NCBI GenBank assembly: GCA_013619005.1
Contig: JABXKY010000083.1
Span: forward strand, 1-5,918
DNA: 5,918 nt
DNA from: Candidatus Bathyarchaeota archaeon
GTDB taxonomy: Archaea > Thermoproteota > Bathyarchaeia > TCS64
Direction: 5' to 3'
Shown piece by piece: positions 1 to 5,507 of this stretch; position 1 is the first letter of the stretch; each line of letters starts with the position of its first letter. Both the position numbers and the translations under genes were made by a program. The notes under the pieces are model-generated. The model ran no database searches. It was not told where the DNA came from and saw only the letters and a program-made list of their open reading frames with translations.

Positions 1-978
1 ACAGGAAAGATCGTGGTCACCAACGGCATCAAGAGGAAGAACATGCCCATCATATCCAAACTCAAGCCGCTGGGCTTCATCTTCATCGAGAACTACCCCA
101 GGGTCCAGCGCAAGCACTTCTGGGGCAACTACTCCAAGAACATGTCTCACGGCAACTTCCCCGGCGTCAGGATCAGTTTCGAGGACGGCCTCAAGCTCCT
201 CAAGGGCGGCGCAACCCACGCTAAGATAGTGGTGGAGGCTGACCTTGTCAAACAGAAGACGATGAACATAATCGCGGAGCTCAAGGGAACGTCCCACCCC
301 GATGAGATAATTCTGGTGGGAGGACACTACGATACCGTCCCCAACGTCAAGGGCGCCAGCGACAACGCGGGCGGAACATCCATCACTCTGGAGCTGGCAA
401 GGGTGTTCAAGGAGAAGGGCAGCAAGCGCACCATCAGGTTCATCGCGTGGGGAAGCGAGGAGATGGGCCTCGACGGCAGCAACCTGTACGCCAAGAGGCT
501 GAAGACAGAGGACAAGGAGGCCAAGGACAAGGACGAGAAGGCCGAGACCGAGCTGGACAGGACAAAACTAATGGTGAACCTGGACGTCCACGGCGCCTTG
601 ATAGGCACAAACGTTGCGGCGGTGCTGGGCCCCGGCATGCTCACCGACTCTTTGAAGCTGCTCAGCAAGGAAACGGGGGTAGTTTTCGAGGTCAAGGAGT
701 CCGTGTACAGCAGCGACGGAACGCCGTTGTCGGCAGTGGGTGTTCCCAGTGCCAGCTTCAGCAGGCGAAGCGGCATCGACATCATGATGCACAGCCCCGA
801 GGATATCATAGAATACCTGAGCCCGGAGGCCCTTGAGACACATGGCAAGTTCGTCGAGACGTGGATGACCCGCTACGTCACTGGGGCGGCGGCTTTCCCC
901 TTCAAGAAGGAGATACCCGAGAAGCTCATGAAGCAGATCAAGGAGTACTACGAGAACTGGGGCAAGGACCTGCCCTAG
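1..978 (+). CDS. M28-family zinc aminopeptidase with PA domain, 3' part (5' end outside window)
   Basis: The reading frame is open from base 1, so 325 codons of a longer gene are present and no start can be assigned. Residues about 1-80 (window numbering) look like the end of a protease-associated (PA) domain: they contain GKIVV, then a GFIFIENY strand and NFPGVRISFEDGLKLL. Residues about 85-315 form the M28 catalytic domain. The expected di-zinc ligands and catalytic residues are visible: H109 and D111 in GGHYDTVP, bridging D121 in SDNAGG, E153-E154 in GSEEMG, D195 in NLDVHG and H264 in MMHSPED. Members of this family remove N-terminal residues from peptides, and many PA-M28 enzymes are exported; the signal-peptide region is not visible here. 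A 20-residue stretch (170-189) with 15 charged residues lies between the EE and LD motifs. The gene ends at TAG 976-978, overlapping the stop of the convergent transporter gene. Family assignment is secure; the substrate is not known. Confidence 0.93.
   Translation, partial: TGKIVVTNGIKRKNMPIISKLKPLGFIFIENYPRVQRKHFWGNYSKNMSHGNFPGVRISFEDGLKLLKGGATHAKIVVEADLVKQKTMNIIAELKGTSHPDEIILVGGHYDTVPNVKGASDNAGGTSITLELARVFKEKGSKRTIRFIAWGSEEMGLDGSNLYAKRLKTEDKEAKDKDEKAETELDRTKLMVNLDVHGALIGTNVAAVLGPGMLTDSLKLLSKETGVVFEVKESVYSSDGTPLSAVGVPSASFSRRSGIDIMMHSPEDIIEYLSPEALETHGKFVETWMTRYVTGAAAFPFKKEIPEKLMKQIKEYYENWGKDLP
975..978. other. Shared palindromic stop CTAG of two convergent genes
   Basis: The bases CTAG contain TAG on the plus strand (976-978, end of the M28 peptidase) and TAG on the minus strand (977-975, end of the MFS gene). 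The two coding regions therefore overlap tail to tail by 4 bp with no intergenic DNA. Any transcription terminator for either gene must lie inside the other gene, so the 3' UTRs are expected to be antisense to each other. Confidence 0.9.
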
Positions 979-2207
979 AGCTCCTTGAGTTGGGGGACTG
1001 TCACATACAACAGCGCTACTATTAACACCATTATAGCCCCGAATACGCTCTGGGCGAACGGTGCACCGTACGCTTCCGCCAGTGTGCCCAGTGTCATGCT
1101 TCCGATTACCCCGAAACCGATGCTGAGTTGCCATATACCCATGGCTCGCCCCCTCTGGTCTTCCTCCACGTTCAACTGGAGGAGTATCTGGGACATGGCG
1201 TCGTGACCTGCCGCTGACACTCCGACGAGTCCAATAAAGAACAGGGACATGATGTAGACAGGGGAGTTAGCGTACAGGACCAGTCCGACTCCGAACATGA
1301 AAAACATTACTAGGATGAGTTTGCCCTTGTGCTTAAAGTCACCAAGGGAGGCTAGCGCTAATCCCGCTAAGAGCCCACCGCCTGACCTGAACGCGTTAAT
1401 CATCCCCATGCCCACCGCACCGACCTTGAGCACATCTCGCGCAAACACCGGGACAAGGACCGCGAAAGAGAACCCGAACATCTCACATGTGGCTGCCATC
1501 ACCATCAACGCGAGGACAATCCTGTTCCTGCGGACAATCTGGACCCCTTCCACTATGTTCCTCCATATCGAGTGCTGCTGTGCGACTCTCTTGGTCTCCA
1601 CTTCCTTTATGAACCCGATAAACCCAATCGCCACCATGAACACCGCGGAGAGCACGAAGAATGGCCACTCCATCCCAAACATCTCGATTATCAGACCCGC
1701 TATTGCTCCACCGAATATGCCGATCCCCCTCATGCCAACCGCGTTGAGGGATATACCGCTCATCGCGTTTCCCCTCCCGACGATGTCCACGATGAATGAC
1801 TGGCGCGCGGGCCCCTCGAATGTACGGATGACTCCCCTTGTGAAAATTAGTGCCAGCGCGTGCCACAACTGGATTGTACCCGTCATGATCAGGGAGCCGA
1901 AGAGTATACCGCCTAACGCGTATAACCCATAACACGCAATCAGCAGCCTCCTCCTGTCAGTCTTGTCTGCCATGGCTCCCCCAACCATCCCGAACAGGAG
2001 ATTAGGTGAGGAACGGACCGCAAAGAACAAGCCAAGTGAGAGGGGCGAGTCGGTGAGGTCTAGCACGAGCCAGCCAGATGAGACATCCATCAGCATGTCC
2101 CCCAGTGAAGCAGAGACCGTGGTCAGAAACATGAGAAAGAACTTTCTATTCTTGAAGGGCGTGAACATCTGCCGCACTGGACCCATCCTGTTCACATCAT
2201 CACTCAT
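975..2207 (-). CDS. Major facilitator superfamily exporter (MFS_3/EntS-like)
   Basis: This is a 410-residue polytopic membrane protein, the usual length for a 12-helix MFS carrier. Hydrophobic segments occur along its whole length. The MFS motif A is seen at about 76-88 (GGAMADKTDRRRL) in the loop after helix 2. Two signatures fit the enterobactin-exporter/MFS_3-type drug-efflux branch: EGPARQSFIVDIV (131-143) before helix 5 and NVEEDQRGRAMGIWQL (346-361) before helix 11. The likely role is proton-driven efflux of a small molecule from the cytoplasm; the substrate cannot be read from sequence. The frame is open upstream to 2327, but the ATG at 2207 is preferred because MSDDVNRMG precedes the conserved FKNRKFF segment. 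The 40 extra residues would translate the TATA box and operator repeats. A TATA-like box lies about 50 bp upstream and no strong Shine-Dalgarno is seen. The gene is divergent from the winged-helix gene at 2403, which may regulate it. Confidence 0.9.
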   Translation of the reverse strand: MSDDVNRMGPVRQMFTPFKNRKFFLMFLTTVSASLGDMLMDVSSGWLVLDLTDSPLSLGLFFAVRSSPNLLFGMVGGAMADKTDRRRLLIACYGLYALGGILFGSLIMTGTIQLWHALALIFTRGVIRTFEGPARQSFIVDIVGRGNAMSGISLNAVGMRGIGIFGGAIAGLIIEMFGMEWPFFVLSAVFMVAIGFIGFIKEVETKRVAQQHSIWRNIVEGVQIVRRNRIVLALMVMAATCEMFGFSFAVLVPVFARDVLKVGAVGMGMINAFRSGGGLLAGLALASLGDFKHKGKLILVMFFMFGVGLVLYANSPVYIMSLFFIGLVGVSAAGHDAMSQILLQLNVEEDQRGRAMGIWQLSIGFGVIGSMTLGTLAEAYGAPFAQSVFGAIMVLIVALLYVTVPQLKEL

Positions 2208-2239
2208 AATAAAACCACGGGAATTGTATCCCCTATCTG

Positions 2240-2249
2240 TGCCCGGGCA
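2240..2249. promoter_or_regulatory. Perfect 10-bp palindrome in the exporter promoter, candidate operator
   Basis: TGCCCGGGCA is identical to its own reverse complement. It abuts and slightly overlaps the downstream edge of the exporter TATA-like box, between it and the predicted transcription start. A protein bound there would be expected to block polymerase or TFB, so a repressor site is the natural reading. No binding protein is identified; the adjacent winged-helix protein is one candidate. Confidence 0.4.
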
Positions 2250-2257
2250 TAAATATT
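2248..2257 (-). promoter_or_regulatory. TATA-like promoter box for the MFS exporter
   Basis: Read on the minus strand the box is AATATTTATG, preceded by GGGGC and an A7 tract (plus-strand T7 at 2264-2270). Archaeal transcription normally starts about 25 bp after the box, which would be near 2226 and leave a leader of about 19 nt before the ATG at 2207. Spacing and composition fit an archaeal TBP/TFB promoter; the start site itself is inferred. Confidence 0.55.
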
Positions 2258-2270
2258 GCCCCATTTTTTT

Positions 2271-2321
2271 CCAATGTTCCAGATGACAATGTACCTCCAT
2301 ACCACTGTTCCATATCACAAT
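2271..2321. repeat. Pair of 20-bp direct repeats with 31-bp period, candidate regulator sites
   Basis: The copies lie at 2271-2290 and 2302-2321 and match at 17 of 20 positions. They share CCA-TGTTCCA at the left end and ACAAT at the right end; the differences are at positions 4, 12 and 15. The period of 31 bp is close to three helical turns, so bound proteins would sit on the same DNA face. The pair is upstream of both divergent TATA boxes (2248-2257 minus, 2371-2380 plus), where archaeal upstream activator or cooperative repressor sites are found. Which protein binds is unknown. Confidence 0.5.
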
Positions 2322-2325
2322 CACC

Positions 2326-2338
2326 ATACCAGCGGTAT
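2326..2338. repeat. Short inverted repeat ATACC-N3-GGTAT in the divergent control region
   Basis: The arms are 2326-2330 and 2334-2338 with a 3-bp centre. The left arm belongs to an 8-bp word CCATACCA (2324-2331) that also occurs at 2297-2304 beside the second direct repeat. It lies about 33 bp upstream of the TATA box of the winged-helix gene, so it may be part of the same operator array. Short arms make chance occurrence possible. Confidence 0.3.
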
Positions 2339-2370
2339 AGAAATACGCTCAATATCATGGGTGAACAATC

Positions 2371-2380
2371 CTTTTTATAC
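2371..2380 (+). promoter_or_regulatory. TATA-like promoter box for the winged-helix gene
   Basis: CTTTTTATAC is the strongest TATA-like word upstream of the winged-helix gene. Its centre is about 27 bp before the TTG at 2403, which is the normal archaeal distance from TATA box to transcription start. The mRNA is therefore predicted to begin at or within a few bases of the TTG, and the box argues against any start codon further upstream. Confidence 0.6.
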
Positions 2381-2402
2381 TAAAAACGGAGTCAGTCACA
2401 TC

Positions 2403-2687
2403 TTGAGCGCCAGAAGAAGTAAGTTCCAGCTATCCGTCGAGGTTCTGGACAACATAAAGAACGGTGAGACCAAGCCGACACGCATCATGTACAGCTGCAA
2501 CCTCTCCTGGAAGAGCCTTAAAGACATTCTCCAAAACCTCTCAGAGCAGGAGCTCCTTGAGGAAAAGGTGGTCGAAGGCAAGAAACGTTCCAAGAAGCTT
2601 TACCATATCACGCCCAAGGGCGAGAACGTACTCAAGTACTATCGTATGGTAAGCGGGCTCATCGAAGTAGAGCCCATCAGGGACTAG
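2403..2687 (+). CDS. Archaeal winged-helix DNA-binding regulator (HTH_45-like), TTG start
   Basis: This is a 94-residue cytoplasmic protein. It resembles the small archaeal winged-helix family represented by Pfam HTH_45: RRSKFQLSVEVLDNI forms the first helix (4-18), and TKPTRIMYSCNLSWKSLKDIL (23-43) is the characteristic helix-turn-helix. A second helix ends in LSEQELLEE (46-54). A basic wing, EGKKRSKKLYHITPKGENVL, follows at 58-77 and then a C-terminal helix. Such proteins bind DNA as local transcription regulators, usually without a ligand domain. The frame has in-frame GTG at 2361 and ATGs at 2289, 2283 and 2256. All of these lie within or upstream of the TATA box at 2371-2380 and would add unrelated residues. 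TTG 2403 coincides with the predicted transcription start, so translation is probably leaderless. The gene diverges from the exporter at 2207 and likely controls it and itself; this is inferred from position only. Confidence 0.85.
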   Translation: MSARRSKFQLSVEVLDNIKNGETKPTRIMYSCNLSWKSLKDILQNLSEQELLEEKVVEGKKRSKKLYHITPKGENVLKYYRMVSGLIEVEPIRD

Positions 2688-2712
2688 AAACCCCGGCTTC
2701 ATTCAACGTATC

Positions 2713-2751
2713 CAGGGCAGCGCCTTTTTTAATCAGATTAAGGATGCCCTG
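2713..2751 (+). terminator. Nested inverted repeat with T6 tract after the winged-helix gene, possible terminator
   Basis: An outer 7-bp inverted repeat (CAGGGCA 2713-2719, TGCCCTG 2745-2751) encloses T6 at 2725-2730 and an inner perfect inverted repeat TAATC-A-GATTA (2730-2740). It begins 25 bp after the stop codon at 2687. Archaeal termination depends mainly on T-rich tracts, so T6 is a plausible stop for the winged-helix transcript. The inner element could instead be a protein-binding site upstream of the RFC promoter, since it ends about 70 bp before that TATA box. Confidence 0.4.
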
Positions 2752-2810
2752 ACGCCGCGTACCCGACTCATTTTCACCCACGACCCCCCTCAAACCGCGT
2801 TTGGAAGAGA

Positions 2811-2818
2811 TTTATAAC
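2811..2818 (+). promoter_or_regulatory. TATA-like promoter box for the rfcS-rfcL operon
   Basis: TTTATAAC is preceded by purine-rich GGAAGAGA, which suits a TFB recognition element. A start about 25 bp after the box would fall near 2840, giving a leader of roughly 8 nt or less before the ATG at 2848. This also supports ATG 2848 over the in-frame ATG at 2860. No Shine-Dalgarno is seen before 2848, in keeping with a very short leader. Confidence 0.65.
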
Positions 2819-2847
2819 GCCACAGCGGGTATACAGATAGAATTACT

Positions 2848-3816
2848 ATGAGCAGCGGCATGTGGACCGAGAAGTATAGACCTCAATCATTGGACGATAT
2901 CGTTAACCAGGTGGAGACGGTGTCCCGGTTCAAGACCTTCGTGTCTGAGAAGAACATGCCTCACCTACTTCTGGTCGGGCCCGCTGGTATCGGCAAAACA
3001 ACCAGCATACTGGCGCTGGCGAGGGATCTCTATGGGCCAAGCTACAGGAGCTTCATACTGGAGCTCAACGCAAGCGACGAGAGGGGTATCGGCGTTATCA
3101 GGAACAAGGTCAAGAACTTTGCCAGGACCGCCGCCATAGCGAGCCCTGTGAGCTTCAAGATTCTTATCATGGACGAGGCCGACCACCTTACAGGGGACGC
3201 CCAGCACGCGCTGAGGCGAACCATGGAGATATACACCAAGACCTGCCGTTTCTGCCTCTTAGGCAATTACAGCGAGAACATCATCGACCCCATCCAGAGC
3301 AGGTGCAGCGTCTTCAGGTTCAGCCCCTTAAAGGAGTCCGACCTCAAAGGACACATAGAGTATATCGCCAAAAAGGAGAACCTGGACATCGTGGAGGAGG
3401 GGCTGGACGCCATATACCAGGCGAGCAACGGCGACATGAGGAAATCCATCAACCTACTCCAGGCAGCCGCGGCAAACCAGAAGCTAATCGACGACATTGC
3501 CATCTACAACCTATTGGGCAATGTGAGCCCAGAGGCGATCAAGGATATGCTGAACACGGCGCTTGACGGCAACTTCCTTGAGAGCAGGGAGCTTCTGAGG
3601 GGGCTGCTCATCAACCAGGGTCTTGCCCCCGAGGACATCATCAGGAATATTTACAGGGAGATTATGCGCCATTCCACGCTATCCGAGCAGTGGAAGGTCA
3701 AGCTCAGCGATACCTTGGGCACCATAGATTACAGGCTCACCCAGGGGTCGAGGGCTGAGATTCAACTATCCACGTTGCTCGCGCACCTATCAGTTGTCAA
3801 GGATGATATGAAGTGA
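2848..3816 (+). CDS. rfcS: Replication factor C small subunit (clamp loader ATPase)
   Basis: This 322-residue AAA+ ATPase has the normal length for an intein-free archaeal RFC small subunit. With RfcL it forms the pentamer that opens the PCNA ring and loads it at primer-template junctions. The motifs appear in order: RFC box WTEKYRP (6-12), Walker A GPAGIGKT (44-51), LNASDERG (73-80), Walker B ILIMDEAD (105-112), sensor 1 around N140 in LLGNYSENII, SRC arginine-finger motif at 151-153, and sensor 2 GDMR (195-198). The C-terminal collar follows to residue 322. Walker A has Ala and Ile where PPGTGKT or PPGVGKT is common, but the catalytic Lys and Thr are intact. The protein should be active: no motif is lost. 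It is the first gene of a two-gene operon, and its stop overlaps the GTG of rfcL. Confidence 0.97.
   Translation: MSSGMWTEKYRPQSLDDIVNQVETVSRFKTFVSEKNMPHLLLVGPAGIGKTTSILALARDLYGPSYRSFILELNASDERGIGVIRNKVKNFARTAAIASPVSFKILIMDEADHLTGDAQHALRRTMEIYTKTCRFCLLGNYSENIIDPIQSRCSVFRFSPLKESDLKGHIEYIAKKENLDIVEEGLDAIYQASNGDMRKSINLLQAAAANQKLIDDIAIYNLLGNVSPEAIKDMLNTALDGNFLESRELLRGLLINQGLAPEDIIRNIYREIMRHSTLSEQWKVKLSDTLGTIDYRLTQGSRAEIQLSTLLAHLSVVKDDMK
3801..3807 (+). promoter_or_regulatory. Possible ribosome-binding site for rfcL inside the end of rfcS
   Basis: GGATGAT is followed by 5 nt and then the GTG start at 3813. It is an imperfect match to GGAGGTGAT, the complement of the usual archaeal 16S rRNA tail. 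Because it lies within the rfcS coding region and the genes overlap by GTGA, it fits reinitiation or coupled translation. The match is weak. Confidence 0.4.
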
Positions 3817-5405
3817 GCCAGCCATGGACCAACCTCTACAGGCCCTCCAGGCGTGAAGACTTTGTGGGGAACGCCGCCGCGGTCGCGGAGATAGAGAAGT
3901 GGGCCAAGCAGTGGCAGCGCAACAAGCCGCCCAAGAAGCGGGCCCTCTTCCTCTACGGTCCACCTGGGATAGGAAAGACGAGCATAGCGCAGGTGATAGC
4001 GAAGGGACATGATTTTGATTTAATCGAGATCAACGCCAGCGACGCCCGTAACAAGAGCACCCTGGAGGAGGTCTTGGGTAAGGCCATCAAGCAGAACATG
4101 AACCTCTTCGGCAAACGCAGGCTCATCCTGCTGGATGAGATGGATGGGCTGAGCGGGACCAGCGACAGGGGCGGCGTATCATACATCGCAAAGGCGATAG
4201 ACGAGTCCAGCGCCCCTATGATCCTGGTAGCTAACACCGTCAAGGAGCACATGGAGGGCAAGTTCAGGGCGATCCTACGCAAGGTCAAGAGCATCGAGTT
4301 CAAACCCATCAGCACCGAGGATATCGTCACCAAGCTGGACCTTATCGCCGGGGAACAGGGCGTCAACGTCGACCCTGACACCCTTTTCATGATAGCCATG
4401 CAGTCCGACGGCGACCTGCGCTCCGCCATCGTGGACCTTGAGACCGTATCAAGTGGAAAGGAGACCGTTACCGAGGACGATCTGGTGGTGCTCAACGGCA
4501 GGGACAGGTCCGCGTTGACCGTTGATATCCTGAACAGGATATTCTGCGCAACCATCCTCCGGGAGGCAAAGCAGACCATCAGGCAGAGCATGATAAGCTA
4601 TGACGACCTCTACGACTGGATATTCGAGAACCTCCCAACGGTCATCGATGACCCCATGGAGCGCCTGGCCGCCATCGAGATGATGGCCAAGGCCGATATC
4701 TACCAGAGCCAGGCCAGGAAGAACGATTACCGGCTACTCAAGTACATGTTCGACCTCATGACAGGCGGCGTCGCGTTCACGCGGGAAAAATCAGAGGGAA
4801 CGGGTTACCGGGGCCAGCTCGACCAGGTCATCATGTCCGCAGGGCTCCACCCCAGCAAGATCGGGACCAGCGAGTCCAGCGAGGGGATAGTCATCAAGCC
4901 TAACGGCTGGCTGGGCAAGGATATCTGGAGCAAGCTGAACACGAGCCTCAGGGACGTGGGCGCCAAATGGGTGTACGGCAGGAACGTGTGGGTCCTGCCC
5001 TACTACAAGGAACCTCAGACCAAGTGGAGGTTCATTAAGACATTCCACAGCAGGCGGAGGCTCAAGAGCGTAGCCCAGAGAATCGCCCATCACACTCATA
5101 TCTCGTCTGCGAGGGCGAGAACCGACGTCATGCCCCTGCTGTCATACATGATTCGGAACAACAGGGAGATGTACGACACCACAAGCGAGTGGATGACAAA
5201 CATCCCCGAGAGTAAACTGTCTTATCTGAGAACCGGGTCCTTCGACAAGAGCCCCCGGGACTATGTGAACATCGATAACTACGCCAAGTACAAGCAGAGG
5301 GAGACCCAGAAGCGCATCGAGGAAGCCAAGAAGCAGAAGGAGAGCGACCTCAAGAACATCCAGCGGTGGCTCGACGACGAGAAGAAGGCCGCAACCTGGA
5401 AGTAG
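3813..5405 (+). CDS. rfcL: Replication factor C large subunit (clamp loader), with apparent internal insertion
   Basis: The 530-residue protein is the large subunit of the archaeal clamp loader and works with RfcS to load PCNA. Visible motifs are WTNLYRPSRREDFVGN (5-20), Walker A GPPGIGKT (49-56), INASDARN (73-80), Walker B LILLDEMD (104-111), sensor 1 N141 and sensor 2 GDLR (200-203). The SRC arginine finger is absent, as expected for a large subunit. Collar helices follow, including a conserved-looking DYRLLKYMFDLMTGGVAF segment (305-322), resuming at SVAQRIAHHTHISSARARTDVMPLL (419-443). Between them lie about 80 residues (roughly 325-405) that seem extra compared with RfcL proteins I know; they contain GWLGKDIWSKLN and GAKWVYGRNVWVLP. 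The tail (490-530) is Lys/Glu-rich, probably helical, and contains LKNIQRWL (513-520), a degenerate PCNA-binding motif. GTG 3813 is chosen because it overlaps the rfcS stop and gives the full RFC box. Confidence 0.95.
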   Translation: MSQPWTNLYRPSRREDFVGNAAAVAEIEKWAKQWQRNKPPKKRALFLYGPPGIGKTSIAQVIAKGHDFDLIEINASDARNKSTLEEVLGKAIKQNMNLFGKRRLILLDEMDGLSGTSDRGGVSYIAKAIDESSAPMILVANTVKEHMEGKFRAILRKVKSIEFKPISTEDIVTKLDLIAGEQGVNVDPDTLFMIAMQSDGDLRSAIVDLETVSSGKETVTEDDLVVLNGRDRSALTVDILNRIFCATILREAKQTIRQSMISYDDLYDWIFENLPTVIDDPMERLAAIEMMAKADIYQSQARKNDYRLLKYMFDLMTGGVAFTREKSEGTGYRGQLDQVIMSAGLHPSKIGTSESSEGIVIKPNGWLGKDIWSKLNTSLRDVGAKWVYGRNVWVLPYYKEPQTKWRFIKTFHSRRRLKSVAQRIAHHTHISSARARTDVMPLLSYMIRNNREMYDTTSEWMTNIPESKLSYLRTGSFDKSPRDYVNIDNYAKYKQRETQKRIEEAKKQKESDLKNIQRWLDDEKKAATWK

Positions 5406-5446
5406 AGTCAGGTAGAGATCGAGGATAACCCAGCGCTCATATAACA

Positions 5447-5454
5447 ATATAAAT
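5447..5454 (+). promoter_or_regulatory. TATA-like promoter box for the PLP enzyme gene
   Basis: ATATAAAT sits 54 bp before the ATG at 5508, within the 102-bp gap after rfcL. A start about 25 bp downstream would fall near 5476 and leave a leader of about 30 nt. A second AT-rich word (CATATAAC, from 5439) overlaps the same area. No Shine-Dalgarno is clear in the leader. A T6 tract at 5478-5483 could also help end the rfcS-rfcL transcript. Confidence 0.55.
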
Positions 5455-5507
5455 CGTGGCAAGTCAATCATGGAACATTTTTTACTGTCCCAGATAACCC
5501 ATAGACC

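Noticed and set aside
568..1134. Minus-strand open frame of 188 codons across the peptidase end and the transporter gene
   Set aside because: It runs through two real genes, shows no family motifs and has no promoter.
1297..1932. Plus-strand open frame of 211 codons opposite the MFS gene
   Set aside because: The complementary strand encodes clear MFS signatures; the plus-strand product is Pro/Thr/Ile-rich with no recognisable fold.
2219..2232. GGGA-N6-TCCC inverted repeat near the exporter transcription start as another operator
   Set aside because: Arms of 4 bp are too short to separate from chance.
2208..2327. N-terminal extension of the MFS protein by 40 residues using the upstream ATG at 2327
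   Set aside because: The extension translates the TATA-like box, the palindrome and both direct repeats, is not hydrophobic or family-like, and leaves no room for a promoter near the start.
2256..2402. Longer winged-helix protein starting at 2256, 2283, 2289 or 2361
   Set aside because: These starts precede or overlap the TATA-like box at 2371-2380, and the added residues do not resemble the family.
2979..3003. Inactivating change in RfcS Walker A (GPAGIGKT instead of GPPGTGKT)
   Set aside because: The invariant Gly-Lys-Thr is intact, Ala and Ile substitutions are tolerated in AAA+ ATPases, and every other ATPase motif is present.
2991..3010. Intein insertion in the RFC small subunit Walker A region
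   Set aside because: Inteins are known at this site in some archaea, but the frame is continuous and of normal length here.
3953..4591. Long minus-strand open frame (212 codons) inside rfcL
   Set aside because: It is a shadow of the strongly supported rfcL frame, with no recognisable domain and a Ser/Leu-rich composition typical of antisense frames.
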